A program made the position numbers and the translations under genes. A DNA stretch of 60,611 nt, taken from contig JAAXUP010000006.1 of the NCBI GenBank assembly GCA_013335935.1, positions 1 to 60,611 of the forward strand, given 5' to 3'. The notes beneath the pieces are model-generated. The model saw only the letters and a list, made by a program, of their open reading frames with translations, did no database searches and was not told where the DNA came from. Positions 38,116-47,684 of the stretch are shown one piece after another. The number at the start of each line of letters is the position of its first letter. The stretch's first letter is position 1. This DNA comes from Eubacteriaceae bacterium. Lineage in GTDB: Bacteria > Bacillota > Clostridia > Eubacteriales > Alkalibacteraceae.

Positions 38116-38241
38116 TTATACACATATCCACAGGAACCATGAGGGGGTATGTGGATAACAAGTGATAGGATGTTGAGAAAGTAGGATAAAATCGTTGAGT
38201 TATCCACATTCTGTGCACAAAATAATGAAAATTGTGGATAG
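38116..38241. promoter_or_regulatory. Cluster of five DnaA-box-like sites away from oriC
   Basis: TTATACACA 38116-38124, ATATCCACA 38124-38132, TGTGGATAA 38150-38158 (perfect, minus strand), TTATCCACA 38200-38208 (perfect), TGTGGATAG 38233-38241 (minus strand, one mismatch). This density equals that of the oriC halves. It lies directly upstream of the methyltransferase gene and may titrate DnaA or control that gene. Confidence 0.75.
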
Positions 38242-38315
38242 GTCACAACATTTGGTATAGAACATATGTTACGTACAAGATACAAAGCTGTAAAAGGAAG
38301 AAAGGCGGGGAAACT

Positions 38316-39068
38316 GTGGAAAAGTACCTAATTAATGCACAGGAGAGAGTGGATAAACTACACATCCATGGTCTGAATATTATCCAGAACCAGGATTTTT
38401 TCCGTTATGGAACGGATGCCGTGCTGCTTTCCTGGTATGCCGCTGGGAAGATCAACAGAAAGCTTAAAGTAGCTGATCTGGGAACAGGCAGCGGCATCAT
38501 CCCTATTTTACTTTCCTTATCAAAAGCAGGGGAGATCCATGGTCTTGAACTGCAGCCTCATGTAGCCGATATGGCCAAAAGAAGCGTAGAGATGAATTCC
38601 CTTACCCCAAAAATTACGATCATACAAGGGGATGTCAGAGAGCTTCCGGAATTTTTTCTCCCCAATACCTATGATATGGTCGTTTCAAATCCACCCTATA
38701 TGAACGCTAAAGAAGGATTTAAGAATATCAAAGACACTGTCGCCGTTTCGAGGCACGAGCTGCAATGCACCATGAAGGATATCGCTTTTGCTGCCAAAAG
38801 ACTCCTGAAGACAAAAGGGCGATTCGTCCTTGTTCACAGACCCAACAGGATCGTGGATATTTTTTATGAAATGAGGCTGCATAATATCGAACCTAAAGCC
38901 ATGATTCTTATTAAACCCAAAAAATCAAAAGAAGCCAACATGGTGATCATAGAAGGTCTTAAAGAAGGAAAGCCAGGACTAAAAATTCTCCCGGATATCG
39001 TTGTGTATGAAGAAGACGGGAGCTACACCAAGCAGATTCTGGAGATCTATGGGAAAGAAAGCAGCTAA
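38316..39068 (+). CDS. tRNA1(Val)-N6-methyltransferase-like (TrmN6/YabB) enzyme
   Basis: 250-aa class I SAM-dependent methyltransferase. SAM motif LKVADLGTGSGIIP (about 45-58), ELQPHVADMAKR and the adenine-N6 catalytic NPPY in VVSNPPYMNAKEG are visible, matching the B. subtilis YabB group. The start is GTG at 38316 after AAGGCGGGG; an in-frame ATG at 38232 would lie inside the last DnaA box and is rejected. A DnaA-box cluster occupies its promoter region. Confidence 0.88.
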   Translation: MEKYLINAQERVDKLHIHGLNIIQNQDFFRYGTDAVLLSWYAAGKINRKLKVADLGTGSGIIPILLSLSKAGEIHGLELQPHVADMAKRSVEMNSLTPKITIIQGDVRELPEFFLPNTYDMVVSNPPYMNAKEGFKNIKDTVAVSRHELQCTMKDIAFAAKRLLKTKGRFVLVHRPNRIVDIFYEMRLHNIEPKAMILIKPKKSKEANMVIIEGLKEGKPGLKILPDIVVYEEDGSYTKQILEIYGKESS

Positions 39069-39141
39069 AAACCAATTTAAAAAAATCTGTACCTTGTTCA
39101 GATACAGATACTAAAATAATAATTAAATGTTCGTATTTTGG

Positions 39142-39768
39142 TTATTTCTTATGCCTTTTTCCAAGCTCGTGCATGATCTCCTCCAGAGTAACTCCCTGAT
39201 TGACCAGTAAAACCATCAGATGGTACATAAGGTCGGAAGACTCATAGATCAGCTCTTCCTTGGAATTGTTCTTAGCAGCGATGATGGTTTCAGCCGATTC
39301 TTCACCGACTTTTTTAAGGATCTTATCCAGGCCTTTGTCAAAAAGGTAATTGGTGTAGGAACCTTCAAGTGGGTTCGTCTGTCTCTCCCTGACGATCTCA
39401 TAAAGCTTGAAAAGCATGTCTTTGTCATAGGGAGAAGTTTTTTCGTTTTTCATAAGATTTCTGTAAAAGCAGGTATATTCGCCGGTATGACAGCTTGGCC
39501 CTTCCGGATTGACAAGTACCAGAAGCGTGTCCATGTCGCAATCATACTCCACAGATACTACGTTCTGGAAATTTCCTGAGGTTTCACCCTTATTCCAGAG
39601 GGCTTGTCTGCTTCGGGAGAAAAACCAGGTAGTACCTGTCTCCAGGGTCTTTTGTAAGGAATCTTCATTCATGTAGGCCATCATTAAAACAGCCATCGTT
39701 CCTGCATCCTGCACGATCGCAGGAATCAGTCCATTTTCGTCGTATTTGAATTCTTTTATATTGATCAT
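39142..39768 (-). CDS. hisI: HisI(E): phosphoribosyl-AMP cyclohydrolase / phosphoribosyl-ATP pyrophosphatase
   Basis: 208-aa bifunctional enzyme for steps 2 and 3 of histidine synthesis. The HisI half (about 1-105) has [32 protein letters not shown] and the zinc residues in YDCDMDTLL and PSCHTG. The HisE half (about 115-208) has [20 protein letters not shown] and the helix with [19 protein letters not shown]. It is the last gene of the his operon and overlaps hisF by 4 bases. Confidence 0.96.
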   Translation of the reverse strand: MINIKEFKYDENGLIPAIVQDAGTMAVLMMAYMNEDSLQKTLETGTTWFFSRSRQALWNKGETSGNFQNVVSVEYDCDMDTLLVLVNPEGPSCHTGEYTCFYRNLMKNEKTSPYDKDMLFKLYEIVRERQTNPLEGSYTNYLFDKGLDKILKKVGEESAETIIAAKNNSKEELIYESSDLMYHLMVLLVNQGVTLEEIMHELGKRHKK

Positions 39769-40529
39769 CTATTGCATCTCCTGACTGGTATGTTTTCTTC
39801 ATGGAGGTAATCCTTAAGGTCGGATATGGCGATTTCCTTGTAGTGGAAGACGGAAGCTGCAAGAGCAGCATCCGCACCGCACTTTAATACCTGGGAAAAA
39901 TGTTCCATTTTACCGGCGCCCCCTGAAGCGATAATAGGGATGGTAAGATCCCTTGAAAGAATGGTGTTGAGTTCAATATCAAAACCGGCTTTTACGCCAT
40001 CGGAATCGATGGAATTTATGCAAATTTCACCGGCACCCAGAAGCTGACCCCGCTTTGCCCATTCGATGGCATCTATTCCGGTATTTTTTCTTCCGCCGTT
40101 GATATAAACGTCCCAGGATCCATGGGTATTGCGTTTGGCATCGATGGAAAGCACGACACACTGGCTGCCGAATTTAAGAGCGGCAGCTCTGATGAGTTCT
40201 GGATTCGAAACAGCTGCGGAATTCACGGAAACCTTATCAGCCCCCGCAAGGAGTACCTTCCGGAAATCTTCCACAGTTCGGATCCCGCCGCCAATGGTAA
40301 AAGGAATATTGATGTTTTTCGCGACTTTCTCAACGATATGGATAAAGATGTCTCTTTCCTCATGAGAAGCGGTGATATCATAAAATACCAGCTCGTCAGC
40401 ACATTGGTCGGAGTAGAATTTACCCAGTTCCACTGGATCGGCCACGTCTTTGATCCCTTTAAATTTTTTCCCCTTAACGACTCTTCCATTGTCCACATCC
40501 AGGCAAGGAATGATTCTTTTTGTCAGCAT
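39765..40529 (-). CDS. hisF: HisF, imidazole glycerol phosphate synthase cyclase subunit
   Basis: 254-aa TIM barrel. [18 protein letters not shown] holds the catalytic Asp (about 11). [20 protein letters not shown] and the second catalytic Asp in LNSIDSDGV-like [16 protein letters not shown] are visible. It works with HisH to make IGP and AICAR. It sits between hisA (4-base gap) and hisI (4-base overlap). Confidence 0.97.
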   Translation of the reverse strand: MLTKRIIPCLDVDNGRVVKGKKFKGIKDVADPVELGKFYSDQCADELVFYDITASHEERDIFIHIVEKVAKNINIPFTIGGGIRTVEDFRKVLLAGADKVSVNSAAVSNPELIRAAALKFGSQCVVLSIDAKRNTHGSWDVYINGGRKNTGIDAIEWAKRGQLLGAGEICINSIDSDGVKAGFDIELNTILSRDLTIPIIASGGAGKMEHFSQVLKCGADAALAASVFHYKEIAISDLKDYLHEENIPVRRCNR

Positions 40530-40533
40530 GTGA

Positions 40534-41256
40534 TTACCTGCCTTCCCCGGTTAAGGAATTTATTTCATCCATGGTGAGAGTTCCTTCGTAAAGGGCTTTT
40601 CCGGTTATTGCCCCGTACAGATCAAGCTTGATCAACTCTCGGATATTATCAATATTCGCCACGCCACCAGAGGCGATGATATTTACACCCAGGGTATCAC
40701 TCAGGATTTTCAACATTTCAAGGTTGGGTCCGCTCAACATGCCATCTCTTGAGATATCCGTGTATACGATCGTTGAAACGCCAGCACCCTTTAGTTTTTC
40801 ACAAAAAGGGAGTACCTTGACATCACTTGTCTCCACCCAGCCTTTGATGGCTACATAATCGCCTTTGGCATCCACCGAAACGGCAATTTTTTCTGGATAA
40901 AGACTGCAGACCTCCTTGACAAAATCCATGTTCTCAACAGCTTTTGTGCCAAGTATGACTCTGTCTACCCCGAGGTCAAGATATTTTCCAATAGTTTCCT
41001 TTGTCCGTATGCCTCCACCGATTTCAATGGGGATATTCACACTGCCAACTATGGCCTTAACAATAGAAAAGTTCATTTCACTGCCTGAAAAGGCGCCATC
41101 AAGGTCTACGATATGCAGATATTTGGCACCCTTTTCTTCCCACATTTTTGCCACATACACAGGATCATCGTAATAAGCGGTTTCCTGGTCGATGAGGCCT
41201 TGTTTAAGTCTTACACATTTACCGCCTTTAATATCTATAGCAGGTAATACGATCAT
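40534..41256 (-). CDS. hisA: HisA, ProFAR isomerase
   Basis: 240-aa TIM barrel for step 4 of histidine synthesis. [18 protein letters not shown] carries the first catalytic Asp (about 8). [10 protein letters not shown] and the second catalytic Asp in [15 protein letters not shown] follow, with the phosphate loops GGGIRTKE and ASGGVANI. It overlaps hisH by 4 bases, indicating coupling. Confidence 0.97.
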   Translation of the reverse strand: MIVLPAIDIKGGKCVRLKQGLIDQETAYYDDPVYVAKMWEEKGAKYLHIVDLDGAFSGSEMNFSIVKAIVGSVNIPIEIGGGIRTKETIGKYLDLGVDRVILGTKAVENMDFVKEVCSLYPEKIAVSVDAKGDYVAIKGWVETSDVKVLPFCEKLKGAGVSTIVYTDISRDGMLSGPNLEMLKILSDTLGVNIIASGGVANIDNIRELIKLDLYGAITGKALYEGTLTMDEINSLTGEGR

Positions 41257-41858
41257 TTAATCAGCTCCTTAAAATTCTTCAAGAGTTTGATGCCTGTTTC
41301 ACTGCTCTTTTCAGGGTGAAACTGCATTCCCATGATATTATCCCTGCATACCACTGCAGGAACCTTAACTCCGTAATCCGTATACAGGAGAACATCATCA
41401 AAGTACATTGGATCAAGATGGTAGGAGTGGACAAAGTAGACATATTCGCCTTCAGCGATATTCTTGATCAAAGGATGGGGTTTGTTGATATGAAGTTCAT
41501 TCCAGCCCATGTGTGGCACCTTCAGCCCTTCCTTAAACCTTATGATCTCTCCCTGGAGAAGGCTAAGACCTTTCCATTCTCCGTCCTCATAGCTTTTATC
41601 AAACAAGAGCTGCATACCGAGACAGATCCCCAGAAGGTATTTGCCTTTCGAGACGTTTTCCTTGATCGTATCCACTAAATCGTACTCCACCAGATTGTCC
41701 ATGGCATCCTTAAAAGCGCCTACCCCTGGGAGAATGATCGCCTTGGAATCAGCAATCACCTTCTTGTCACTGGTTATGACAGCATCCATATCCAGCCTTT
41801 TCAGGGCATTGTACACGTTCATCAGATTGCCTACACCGTAATCTATTATTGCTATCAT
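41253..41858 (-). CDS. hisH: HisH, imidazole glycerol phosphate synthase glutaminase subunit
   Basis: 201-aa class I glutamine amidotransferase. The triad is visible: Cys in GICLGMQLLF (about 78), His and Glu in QFHPEKSS (about 180-184). The oxyanion region reads ILPGVGAF. It supplies ammonia to HisF. It lies about 40 bases after hisB and overlaps hisA. Confidence 0.97.
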   Translation of the reverse strand: MIAIIDYGVGNLMNVYNALKRLDMDAVITSDKKVIADSKAIILPGVGAFKDAMDNLVEYDLVDTIKENVSKGKYLLGICLGMQLLFDKSYEDGEWKGLSLLQGEIIRFKEGLKVPHMGWNELHINKPHPLIKNIAEGEYVYFVHSYHLDPMYFDDVLLYTDYGVKVPAVVCRDNIMGMQFHPEKSSETGIKLLKNFKELIK

Positions 41859-41899
41859 TCGTTAACCTCCAATAATTTACGCCTTGGTTTCGCTGGCAG

Positions 41900-42484
41900 C
41901 TACAGTACTCCCTTAGTTGAAGGGATACCTGAAGAAGATTCGTCCAGGCTGACGGCTTCCTTTAAAGCCCTTCCAAGTGCCTTGAAAACCGACTCGATGA
42001 TGTGGTGGTCATTCTCCCCATAAAGAGTCGTAACATGAAGGTTCATGCCGGCGTTGATGGCAAGAGCATATAAAAATTCCTTGAGCATTTCTGTTTCGAA
42101 GCCGCCTACCGTCTCGCGGGTCAAAGATACATTGTAAACCAGGTAACCTCTTCCGCTTAAGTCCAGGGTAACTCTGGTTAAAGCTTCATCCATGGGGCAG
42201 TAAAAATTTCCATATCTTCTGATCCCGGCTTTATCTCCGAGACTTTCCTTCAGTGCGCTGCCCAGTAAGATCCCCAGATCTTCAACCGTATGGTGAGTAT
42301 CTACCATAAGGTCTCCTTTGCAGAAAATGTCAAGATCAAAATTTCCGTGTTTAGTGAACAGGTTTAGCATATGGTCGAAAAAGCCGATTCCAGTTTCCCC
42401 CTTAAAAACACCATTTCCATCAATCGCAAGAAGGCACCTTAAATCGGTTTCGCCTGTTTTTCTAGTTAAGTCAGCTGTTCGCAT
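41900..42484 (-). CDS. hisB: HisB, imidazoleglycerol-phosphate dehydratase
   Basis: 194 aa, monofunctional. Metal-binding motifs HHTVEDLGI (about 64-72) and the C-terminal HHIIESVFKALGRAL are visible, with FFDHMLNLF near residue 38. The start at 42484 (MRTADLTRKTGETD) follows GAAGGGAGC and gives the family length; a longer reading into hisD would be spurious. No histidinol-phosphatase domain is fused, so a separate phosphatase is needed. Confidence 0.96.
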   Translation of the reverse strand: MRTADLTRKTGETDLRCLLAIDGNGVFKGETGIGFFDHMLNLFTKHGNFDLDIFCKGDLMVDTHHTVEDLGILLGSALKESLGDKAGIRRYGNFYCPMDEALTRVTLDLSGRGYLVYNVSLTRETVGGFETEMLKEFLYALAINAGMNLHVTTLYGENDHHIIESVFKALGRALKEAVSLDESSSGIPSTKGVL

Positions 42485-42503
42485 CGTTTCATTGCTCCCT
42501 TCG

Positions 42504-43793
42504 TTAATCATTAAATCGTCTTCTGATGGCGTTTGAATGTGAGTAAAAGCCTTCTCTTTCAGCAAAATCCTGGACCTTTTCTTTGACCTTCTCAAGATTA
42601 GCTTTGTCGTAGTAAATGATGCTGCTTCTTTTAACAAAGTCGTAAACTCCCAGGGGAGAAGAGAACTTAGCAGTTCCTGATGTGGGAAGGGTATGGTTAG
42701 GTCCGGCAAAATAATCGCCGATTGGCTCAGGGGAATATTCCCCTAAGAAGATTGCTCCTGCGTTTCTTATTTTATCCAGCACGCTGAAGGGATCATCGAT
42801 CATAATTTCCAGATGTTCCGGCGCAATCATATTTGATAATTTTATGGCATCCTCAAGACTTTCAACAATGAATGCCCTTCCATTATCCTCGATGGATTTT
42901 CCCATGATCTCCTGTCTGGGAAGTTTGGACATCTGATCGTAAACGGATGCTTTTACCTTTTCGGCCAGATCGAAATCAGTCGTTATCAGCATTGAAGAAG
43001 CCATTTCGTCATGTTCGGCCTGGGAAAGCAGATCCGCTGCGATATATACGGGATTTGCGTTGCTATCCGCGATGATGCAGATTTCGCTGGGGCCTGCAAT
43101 CATGTCGATATCGACTTTACCGAAAACCTGTTTTTTTGCCGTAGCTACGAATATGTTACCTGGGCCTACGATTTTATTGACTGCGGGAATAGATTCCGTA
43201 CCATAGGCAAGAGCGGCTATGCCATGAGCTCCGCCGACCTTGTAGATCTCGCTGACCCCAGCAAGGCGTGCGGCTACAAGGATCATGGGACTGATTTTAC
43301 CGTCTTTTCCAGGAGGAGTGATCATTGCGACGGATTCCACTCCTGCTACTTTTGCAGGAACAGCATCCATAAGTACTGTAGAGGGATAGCCTCCCTTTCC
43401 GCCGGGGACGTAGAGTCCGACTCGGTCTATGGGCGTTATCAGCTGCCCCAGGGTGATTCCGGGAGCAAAAGTTTCCTTCCAGGTCTTACTGATCTGGAAT
43501 CTGTGGTATCTCTCAATATTATCTCTGGCTTCTTTCAGGGTTTCAATGAAATCCCCGTCTACCTGAGTAAAGGCTTCATCGATCTCCTCTTCAGTCACCT
43601 TGAGTTCAGGGATATCCACACCGTCAAATCTCAAGGTGTATTCTTTCAGGGCAAGGTCGCCTCTTTTGATGACATCCGAGAGGATATCAGCGACAATGGA
43701 TTCGATTTTCAAGTCGGAGGTAACTGTGCGATCAAGGATCTGGTTAATGTTTTTCTCGGTAATATCGGTATTAGACAGTTTAATTATTTTCAT
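42504..43793 (-). CDS. hisD: HisD, histidinol dehydrogenase
   Basis: 429-aa NAD-dependent zinc enzyme doing the last two oxidations. Visible features: VPGGKGGYPSTVLMD, KVGGAHGIAALAYGTESIP (given in part: GAHGIAALAYGTE), DMIAGPSEICIIAD, the zinc-ligand region LLSQAEHDEMAS and the C-terminal NHTLPTSGTAKFSSPL. The start at 43793 is chosen because it follows the hisG stop directly with GGAAG upstream; an ATG at 43811 inside hisG is less likely. Confidence 0.97.
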   Translation of the reverse strand: MKIIKLSNTDITEKNINQILDRTVTSDLKIESIVADILSDVIKRGDLALKEYTLRFDGVDIPELKVTEEEIDEAFTQVDGDFIETLKEARDNIERYHRFQISKTWKETFAPGITLGQLITPIDRVGLYVPGGKGGYPSTVLMDAVPAKVAGVESVAMITPPGKDGKISPMILVAARLAGVSEIYKVGGAHGIAALAYGTESIPAVNKIVGPGNIFVATAKKQVFGKVDIDMIAGPSEICIIADSNANPVYIAADLLSQAEHDEMASSMLITTDFDLAEKVKASVYDQMSKLPRQEIMGKSIEDNGRAFIVESLEDAIKLSNMIAPEHLEIMIDDPFSVLDKIRNAGAIFLGEYSPEPIGDYFAGPNHTLPTSGTAKFSSPLGVYDFVKRSSIIYYDKANLEKVKEKVQDFAEREGFYSHSNAIRRRFND

Positions 43794-43794
43794 A

Positions 43795-44430
43795 TCAGTC
43801 TTCCTTTTCAACCAGGGACTCCAGGGTATCGATTATCCACTGGATGGCATCGAATTTTGTCTTTAGGCTTACCTTGTTGGTAATGAGTCTCGCGCTGATG
43901 GGCATGATTTTCTCAAATACAACCAGGCCGTTCTCCTCAAGGGTCTTTCCGCTTTCAACGATATCCACGATCACATCGGATAGGCCGATGATGGGTGCAA
44001 GCTCTACGGAACCGTTTAGCTTGATGATATCGGTGAGAACACCTCGCTTATTGAAATATTCCTTTGTAATATGTGGATATTTTGTGGCGACAGTGATTTT
44101 TTTTGAGTAGTCGGGCATCTTGCTGGCAAATCCAGCGATGCACATATCACATTTTCCGATATTCAGATTGACCAGCTCATATACATCAAATTTATCTTCC
44201 ATAAGAATATCTTTTCCCACAATGCCTGCATCTGCAGCACCTTTTTCTACATAAACCGGCACATCAGGAGATTTAACAAGGGTGACTTTAATGTTATTCT
44301 TTTCATCGTGAAAAATAAGCTTCCTGCTGTCCTTTGAATAGTCCTTGAATGTGCAGCCACAGTTAATAAGTAGCTCCATGGCCGCCTTGGCGACTCTGCC
44401 TTTGGCGAGAGCGATGTTTATGTCCTTCAT
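43795..44430 (-). CDS. hisG: HisG, ATP phosphoribosyltransferase, short form
   Basis: 211 aa, the HisG-S type lacking the C-terminal regulatory domain, so it needs HisZ. NIALAKGRVAKAAMELL, DVPVYVEKGAADAGIVGKD and the PRPP-binding SDVIVDIVESGKTLEENGL are visible. First committed step. It overlaps hisZ by 4 bases. Confidence 0.96.
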   Translation of the reverse strand: MKDINIALAKGRVAKAAMELLINCGCTFKDYSKDSRKLIFHDEKNNIKVTLVKSPDVPVYVEKGAADAGIVGKDILMEDKFDVYELVNLNIGKCDMCIAGFASKMPDYSKKITVATKYPHITKEYFNKRGVLTDIIKLNGSVELAPIIGLSDVIVDIVESGKTLEENGLVVFEKIMPISARLITNKVSLKTKFDAIQWIIDTLESLVEKED

Positions 44431-45659
44431 GATTTTTTGTCTCCTTTCATAAGCGAGATCACTTCCAGCTTCGTGGCAGGGGATTTGAATTCTTTATTGA
44501 CCAGAAATATTCCCTCGCTTTCAAAGCTGAGAATATATTTATAGCTGTCAGCATCGATCTGATATTTGCTGCTGACACAGTCTACTGAAAAGTCTTCCTT
44601 TCTCAGTTCCATAGCAAACTTTACCGCATCGGTTATGGTTTCATCGTCATAGATTAGAAGGAGGTCAAAGTAGTCCTGGATATTATCCTCTGAATTGATG
44701 AGTTCAGTAAGCAGGCTGATATTTATGCCAAACCCGCTTGCAGGTCGTTCCACACCAAAAGTTGACGAGAGTTTGTCATATCGCCCTCCTGAAAGGATCG
44801 CTTCTCCAAAACCTTCGGCGTAACCCTTGAAGATAAAGCCGGAGTAGTAATTCAGCTGGTTTGTAAAACCGAAATCAAGGTTTACATATTGGCTAAGTCC
44901 GTAACCGGAGAGTATTTCATACACCGCTTCCACATTTGCCAGGGAATCCTTCATAGCCTGATTGATGCACAGGTTTTTGGCATCGTTGATCACGGATTCA
45001 TAGCTCCCAAACAGCATAGGGATTTTAAGGATGATCTCATAGAATTCATCGGAAAGCTTGAGTTTCTTCAGGTAAAGCTTCAAGTCACCCATATTTTTGT
45101 TTTCGATAAATCCTGTGATTTTTCCTTTTTCTTTTTCATCCAGATCAAGTCCGTCAAAAAGAGATTCAAGAAAAGTCACCTGGCCGATGTCGATGTGAAT
45201 TTTATCCAAGCCAAGATTTTCAAGCATGGTTACAGCAACTGCAATGATCTCTGCATCACAGTCAGGCCCGCTGTTGCCAAAATACTCAATACCTCCCTGG
45301 ATGAAATCCTTTCGGTAGTTGGTCTTTGAATTATTTTCTCTGAATATTGTCGTAATATAGGAAAATTTAAGGATTTCCTTGGGATTTTTGAAATTGTTGG
45401 CAGACATCCTGCAAATCGGGATCGTGGCATCGGGTCTCAAAACCAGTACCTTGCCATTTTTATCGATCAGCTTAAACATTTTGTCCCGAGAGAGGGCCCC
45501 ATCAACACCATACATGTCATAGTACTCAAAATTAGGCGTCAGAATCTGTTTGTAGCCAAAATTCCTCATGACATTCTCAATCTCTTCATTAATACGTTCA
45601 TAACCCAGAAGTTCCTGGAATTGTATATCATTAACACCGTCAATATAATAATTTATCAT
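44427..45659 (-). CDS. hisZ: HisZ, ATP phosphoribosyltransferase regulatory subunit
   Basis: 410-aa HisRS-like protein without tRNA ligase function. Class II fold motifs are seen in ILTPNFEYYD, KVLVLRPDATIPICRM and the C-terminal GGRYDKLSSTFG. It forms the hetero-octamer with short HisG and gives feedback control by histidine. It is the first gene of the his operon, with GGAGGT before the ATG and a near-consensus promoter 50-75 bases upstream. Confidence 0.94.
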   Translation of the reverse strand: MINYYIDGVNDIQFQELLGYERINEEIENVMRNFGYKQILTPNFEYYDMYGVDGALSRDKMFKLIDKNGKVLVLRPDATIPICRMSANNFKNPKEILKFSYITTIFRENNSKTNYRKDFIQGGIEYFGNSGPDCDAEIIAVAVTMLENLGLDKIHIDIGQVTFLESLFDGLDLDEKEKGKITGFIENKNMGDLKLYLKKLKLSDEFYEIILKIPMLFGSYESVINDAKNLCINQAMKDSLANVEAVYEILSGYGLSQYVNLDFGFTNQLNYYSGFIFKGYAEGFGEAILSGGRYDKLSSTFGVERPASGFGINISLLTELINSEDNIQDYFDLLLIYDDETITDAVKFAMELRKEDFSVDCVSSKYQIDADSYKYILSFESEGIFLVNKEFKSPATKLEVISLMKGDKKS

Positions 45660-45704
45660 AACAGACCTCCGCTTTATTGCTTTACTGTAATAAAGTATAG
45701 CAAA

Positions 45705-45733
45705 ATTATATCGATTGTCTATGAAAAAGTCAA
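45705..45733 (-). promoter_or_regulatory. Promoter of the his operon
   Basis: On the minus strand TTGACT (45733-45728), 17-base spacer, TATAAT (45710-45705). The transcribed leader is only about 40 bases, with a small CTTTATT/AATAAAG stem; no T-box or His-rich leader peptide is visible. Confidence 0.8.
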
Positions 45734-45840
45734 TAAAAATAATATAATTTCTATGAATCTATATTATAATAGTAATATTCTTAAATGAAGAGAAAGATCA
45801 GCCACCTATTCGGCTGAATATTAAAGAGGGATTTGATAAA

Positions 45841-46485
45841 ATGGCATTTAAATGCGTTATATTTGATTTTGATGGCACACTGGCAGACACGGAAGAGCGT
45901 GCGCTGTTTATTTACAACAGCCTTGCGGAAAAATATAATTACAACACCATAACAAAAGAGGAACTTCATCAGATCAAACACCTCAATGTAAAAGAGATCA
46001 TAGAAATTGTGAATATGCCTCTTGTGAAGCTTCCGAAAATCATCAAGCAGGGACAGAAGCTTCTTAAAAAAGAAATGGAAAATATTAAACCCTTTGAACC
46101 CGAACTTAAAACGGTTCTTTCTGAGATAAAAGGCAAAGTGAAATACATGGGAGTCATCACCTCCAACTCCAATAGGAATGTTAAAAGTTTCATGCGAAAT
46201 CAGGAAATTAAAATGTTCAATTTCATCGAGTCATCGCCCCTTATGGGAAAGGAGCTGAAGATCAACTCCATAGCGAGAAAGTATTCTCTGGCAAAAAGTG
46301 ATATACTTTATGTAGGGGACGAAACCAGGGATATTATCGCCTGTAAAAAAGCAGGGGTTGCAGTGGCAGCAGTCAGCTGGGGATATAATTATCCGGATGC
46401 TCTCCTAAAGGAAGAACCCGATTATCTTGTTCATGAGTTAAGGGAAATCGGAAATATTATCGATTATGAAAATGGGGAAAAATAA
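45841..46485 (+). CDS. HAD-family hydrolase, phosphoglycolate phosphatase-like
   Basis: 214 aa. HAD motif I FDFDGTLADTEE (nucleophile Asp about 10), motif II VITSNSNRN, a motif III lysine region and motif IV YVGDETRDIIACKKAG are present. The helical cap (about 18-80) matches the Gph/pyrophosphatase type. The substrate is unknown. It is divergent from hisZ and overlaps cca by one base. A role as the missing histidinol-phosphatase is conceivable but not indicated by sequence. Confidence 0.88.
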   Translation: MAFKCVIFDFDGTLADTEERALFIYNSLAEKYNYNTITKEELHQIKHLNVKEIIEIVNMPLVKLPKIIKQGQKLLKKEMENIKPFEPELKTVLSEIKGKVKYMGVITSNSNRNVKSFMRNQEIKMFNFIESSPLMGKELKINSIARKYSLAKSDILYVGDETRDIIACKKAGVAVAAVSWGYNYPDALLKEEPDYLVHELREIGNIIDYENGEK

Positions 46486-47684
46486 TGAATATATCCCGTG
46501 ATGTATATGATCTAATGGCATACGTTGAATCAAGAGGCTTCAAATGCTATCTCGTAGGAGGAGCCGTAAGGGACATCCTGTCTGGAAAGAAACCCAAAGA
46601 TTATGATTTTACCTCAGATGCAAAGCCGGAGGATATTAAAGCCATTTTTGAACATCACATTGAAACAGGAATTGATTTTGGGACGATCACGGTCATATTC
46701 AGAGGCAGTGCCTATGAGATAACGACATTTCGCCTTGAACACAGGTATTCGGATGGAAGACGTCCGGATATGGTTTTCTATTCCGATTCCCTCTATTCTG
46801 ATTTGAGCCGCAGGGACTTCACCATGAACGCTATCGCCCTTGACAAGGAACTTAACATCCACGACTATTTTGGAGGACTTGAAGACCTTAAAGACAAACT
46901 TCTCAGGACAATTGGCAGGGCAAAGGTAAGGTTTGGTGAAGACCGGCTAAGAAAGCTAAGGGCAGTCAGGATTTCCTGCGAGAACGGTTATCTTATTCAT
47001 GAGGACATTATCAAGTCCGTGAAGAATGATCCTTCCCTTGCGGGGGTAAGCAGCGAGCGAATCCGGGCTGAACTGGACCGCATCTTTAATTGCGATAACG
47101 TAAACAGAGGAGTAGAGCTGCTTTTCAGACTTCACCTCATGGATGAGATCATGCCTGAACTCACACGAAAAATCAACCCCCATGAAAGTCGATGGGATGA
47201 ATATATAGGAATCCTTGAGGATTCCTATAACGATATATCCCTTCGGGAATATCTGATTTTAAGGCCTTTGGAGGATTTCAATCAAATTAAGGAAATCATT
47301 CACCGTCTTAAATTTTCACGCAGATCCATGAGAAATATTCACGATTTGTGGGAATATGAGCATCTGACCAAAAGCGAGGAATTTCTTGATCGGGCATCGG
47401 GATATAGCTTCAACCTGCTGGAAATCATGGGACAACTGGATAAAATGTTAAATCGCAGGACTCCCTGGGCGAATTATCTGACAGGAATCCTGGAGAATGA
47501 CCTTCCCCACAAGGTAACCGATCTTAAAATTGGTGGGAATGACCTAAAAAGTATGGGCTTTTCAGGACCGGAAATAGGAAGGGTGCTAAGCGAGCTTTTG
47601 AAGAAGTGTATAAAAGATCCAAATCTTAACGAAAAAAGCAGGCTTTATGATATGGCAAAAGAAATAAGAGGAGAATATAAATGA
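46485..47684 (+). CDS. cca: CCA tRNA nucleotidyltransferase / poly(A) polymerase family
   Basis: 399 aa. GGAVRDILSGKKPKDYDFTSDA is the class II nucleotidyltransferase core (given in part: GGAVRDILSGKKPKDYDF, about 22-39, DYD metal ligands). The RRDFTMNAIA block and the EDRLRKLRAVR motif follow, then a helical neck/body region; no clear HD domain. The encoded tRNA-Pro already carries CCA, so a repair role is likely. It overlaps its neighbours on both sides by 1-4 bases. Confidence 0.92.
   Translation: MNISRDVYDLMAYVESRGFKCYLVGGAVRDILSGKKPKDYDFTSDAKPEDIKAIFEHHIETGIDFGTITVIFRGSAYEITTFRLEHRYSDGRRPDMVFYSDSLYSDLSRRDFTMNAIALDKELNIHDYFGGLEDLKDKLLRTIGRAKVRFGEDRLRKLRAVRISCENGYLIHEDIIKSVKNDPSLAGVSSERIRAELDRIFNCDNVNRGVELLFRLHLMDEIMPELTRKINPHESRWDEYIGILEDSYNDISLREYLILRPLEDFNQIKEIIHRLKFSRRSMRNIHDLWEYEHLTKSEEFLDRASGYSFNLLEIMGQLDKMLNRRTPWANYLTGILENDLPHKVTDLKIGGNDLKSMGFSGPEIGRVLSELLKKCIKDPNLNEKSRLYDMAKEIRGEYK

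Noticed and set aside
38232-38315. Longer start for the methyltransferase (ATG 38232)
   Set aside because: The ATG lies in a DnaA-box-like site, lacks a ribosome binding site, and adds 28 residues not typical of the family.
43011-43883. 290-codon open frame opposite hisD/hisG
   Set aside because: It is antisense to well-supported his genes, has no ribosome binding site and reads as low-complexity back-translation.
45660-45840. T-box or histidine attenuator upstream of hisZ
   Set aside because: The transcribed leader is about 40 bases, with no T-box sequence and no His-codon run.
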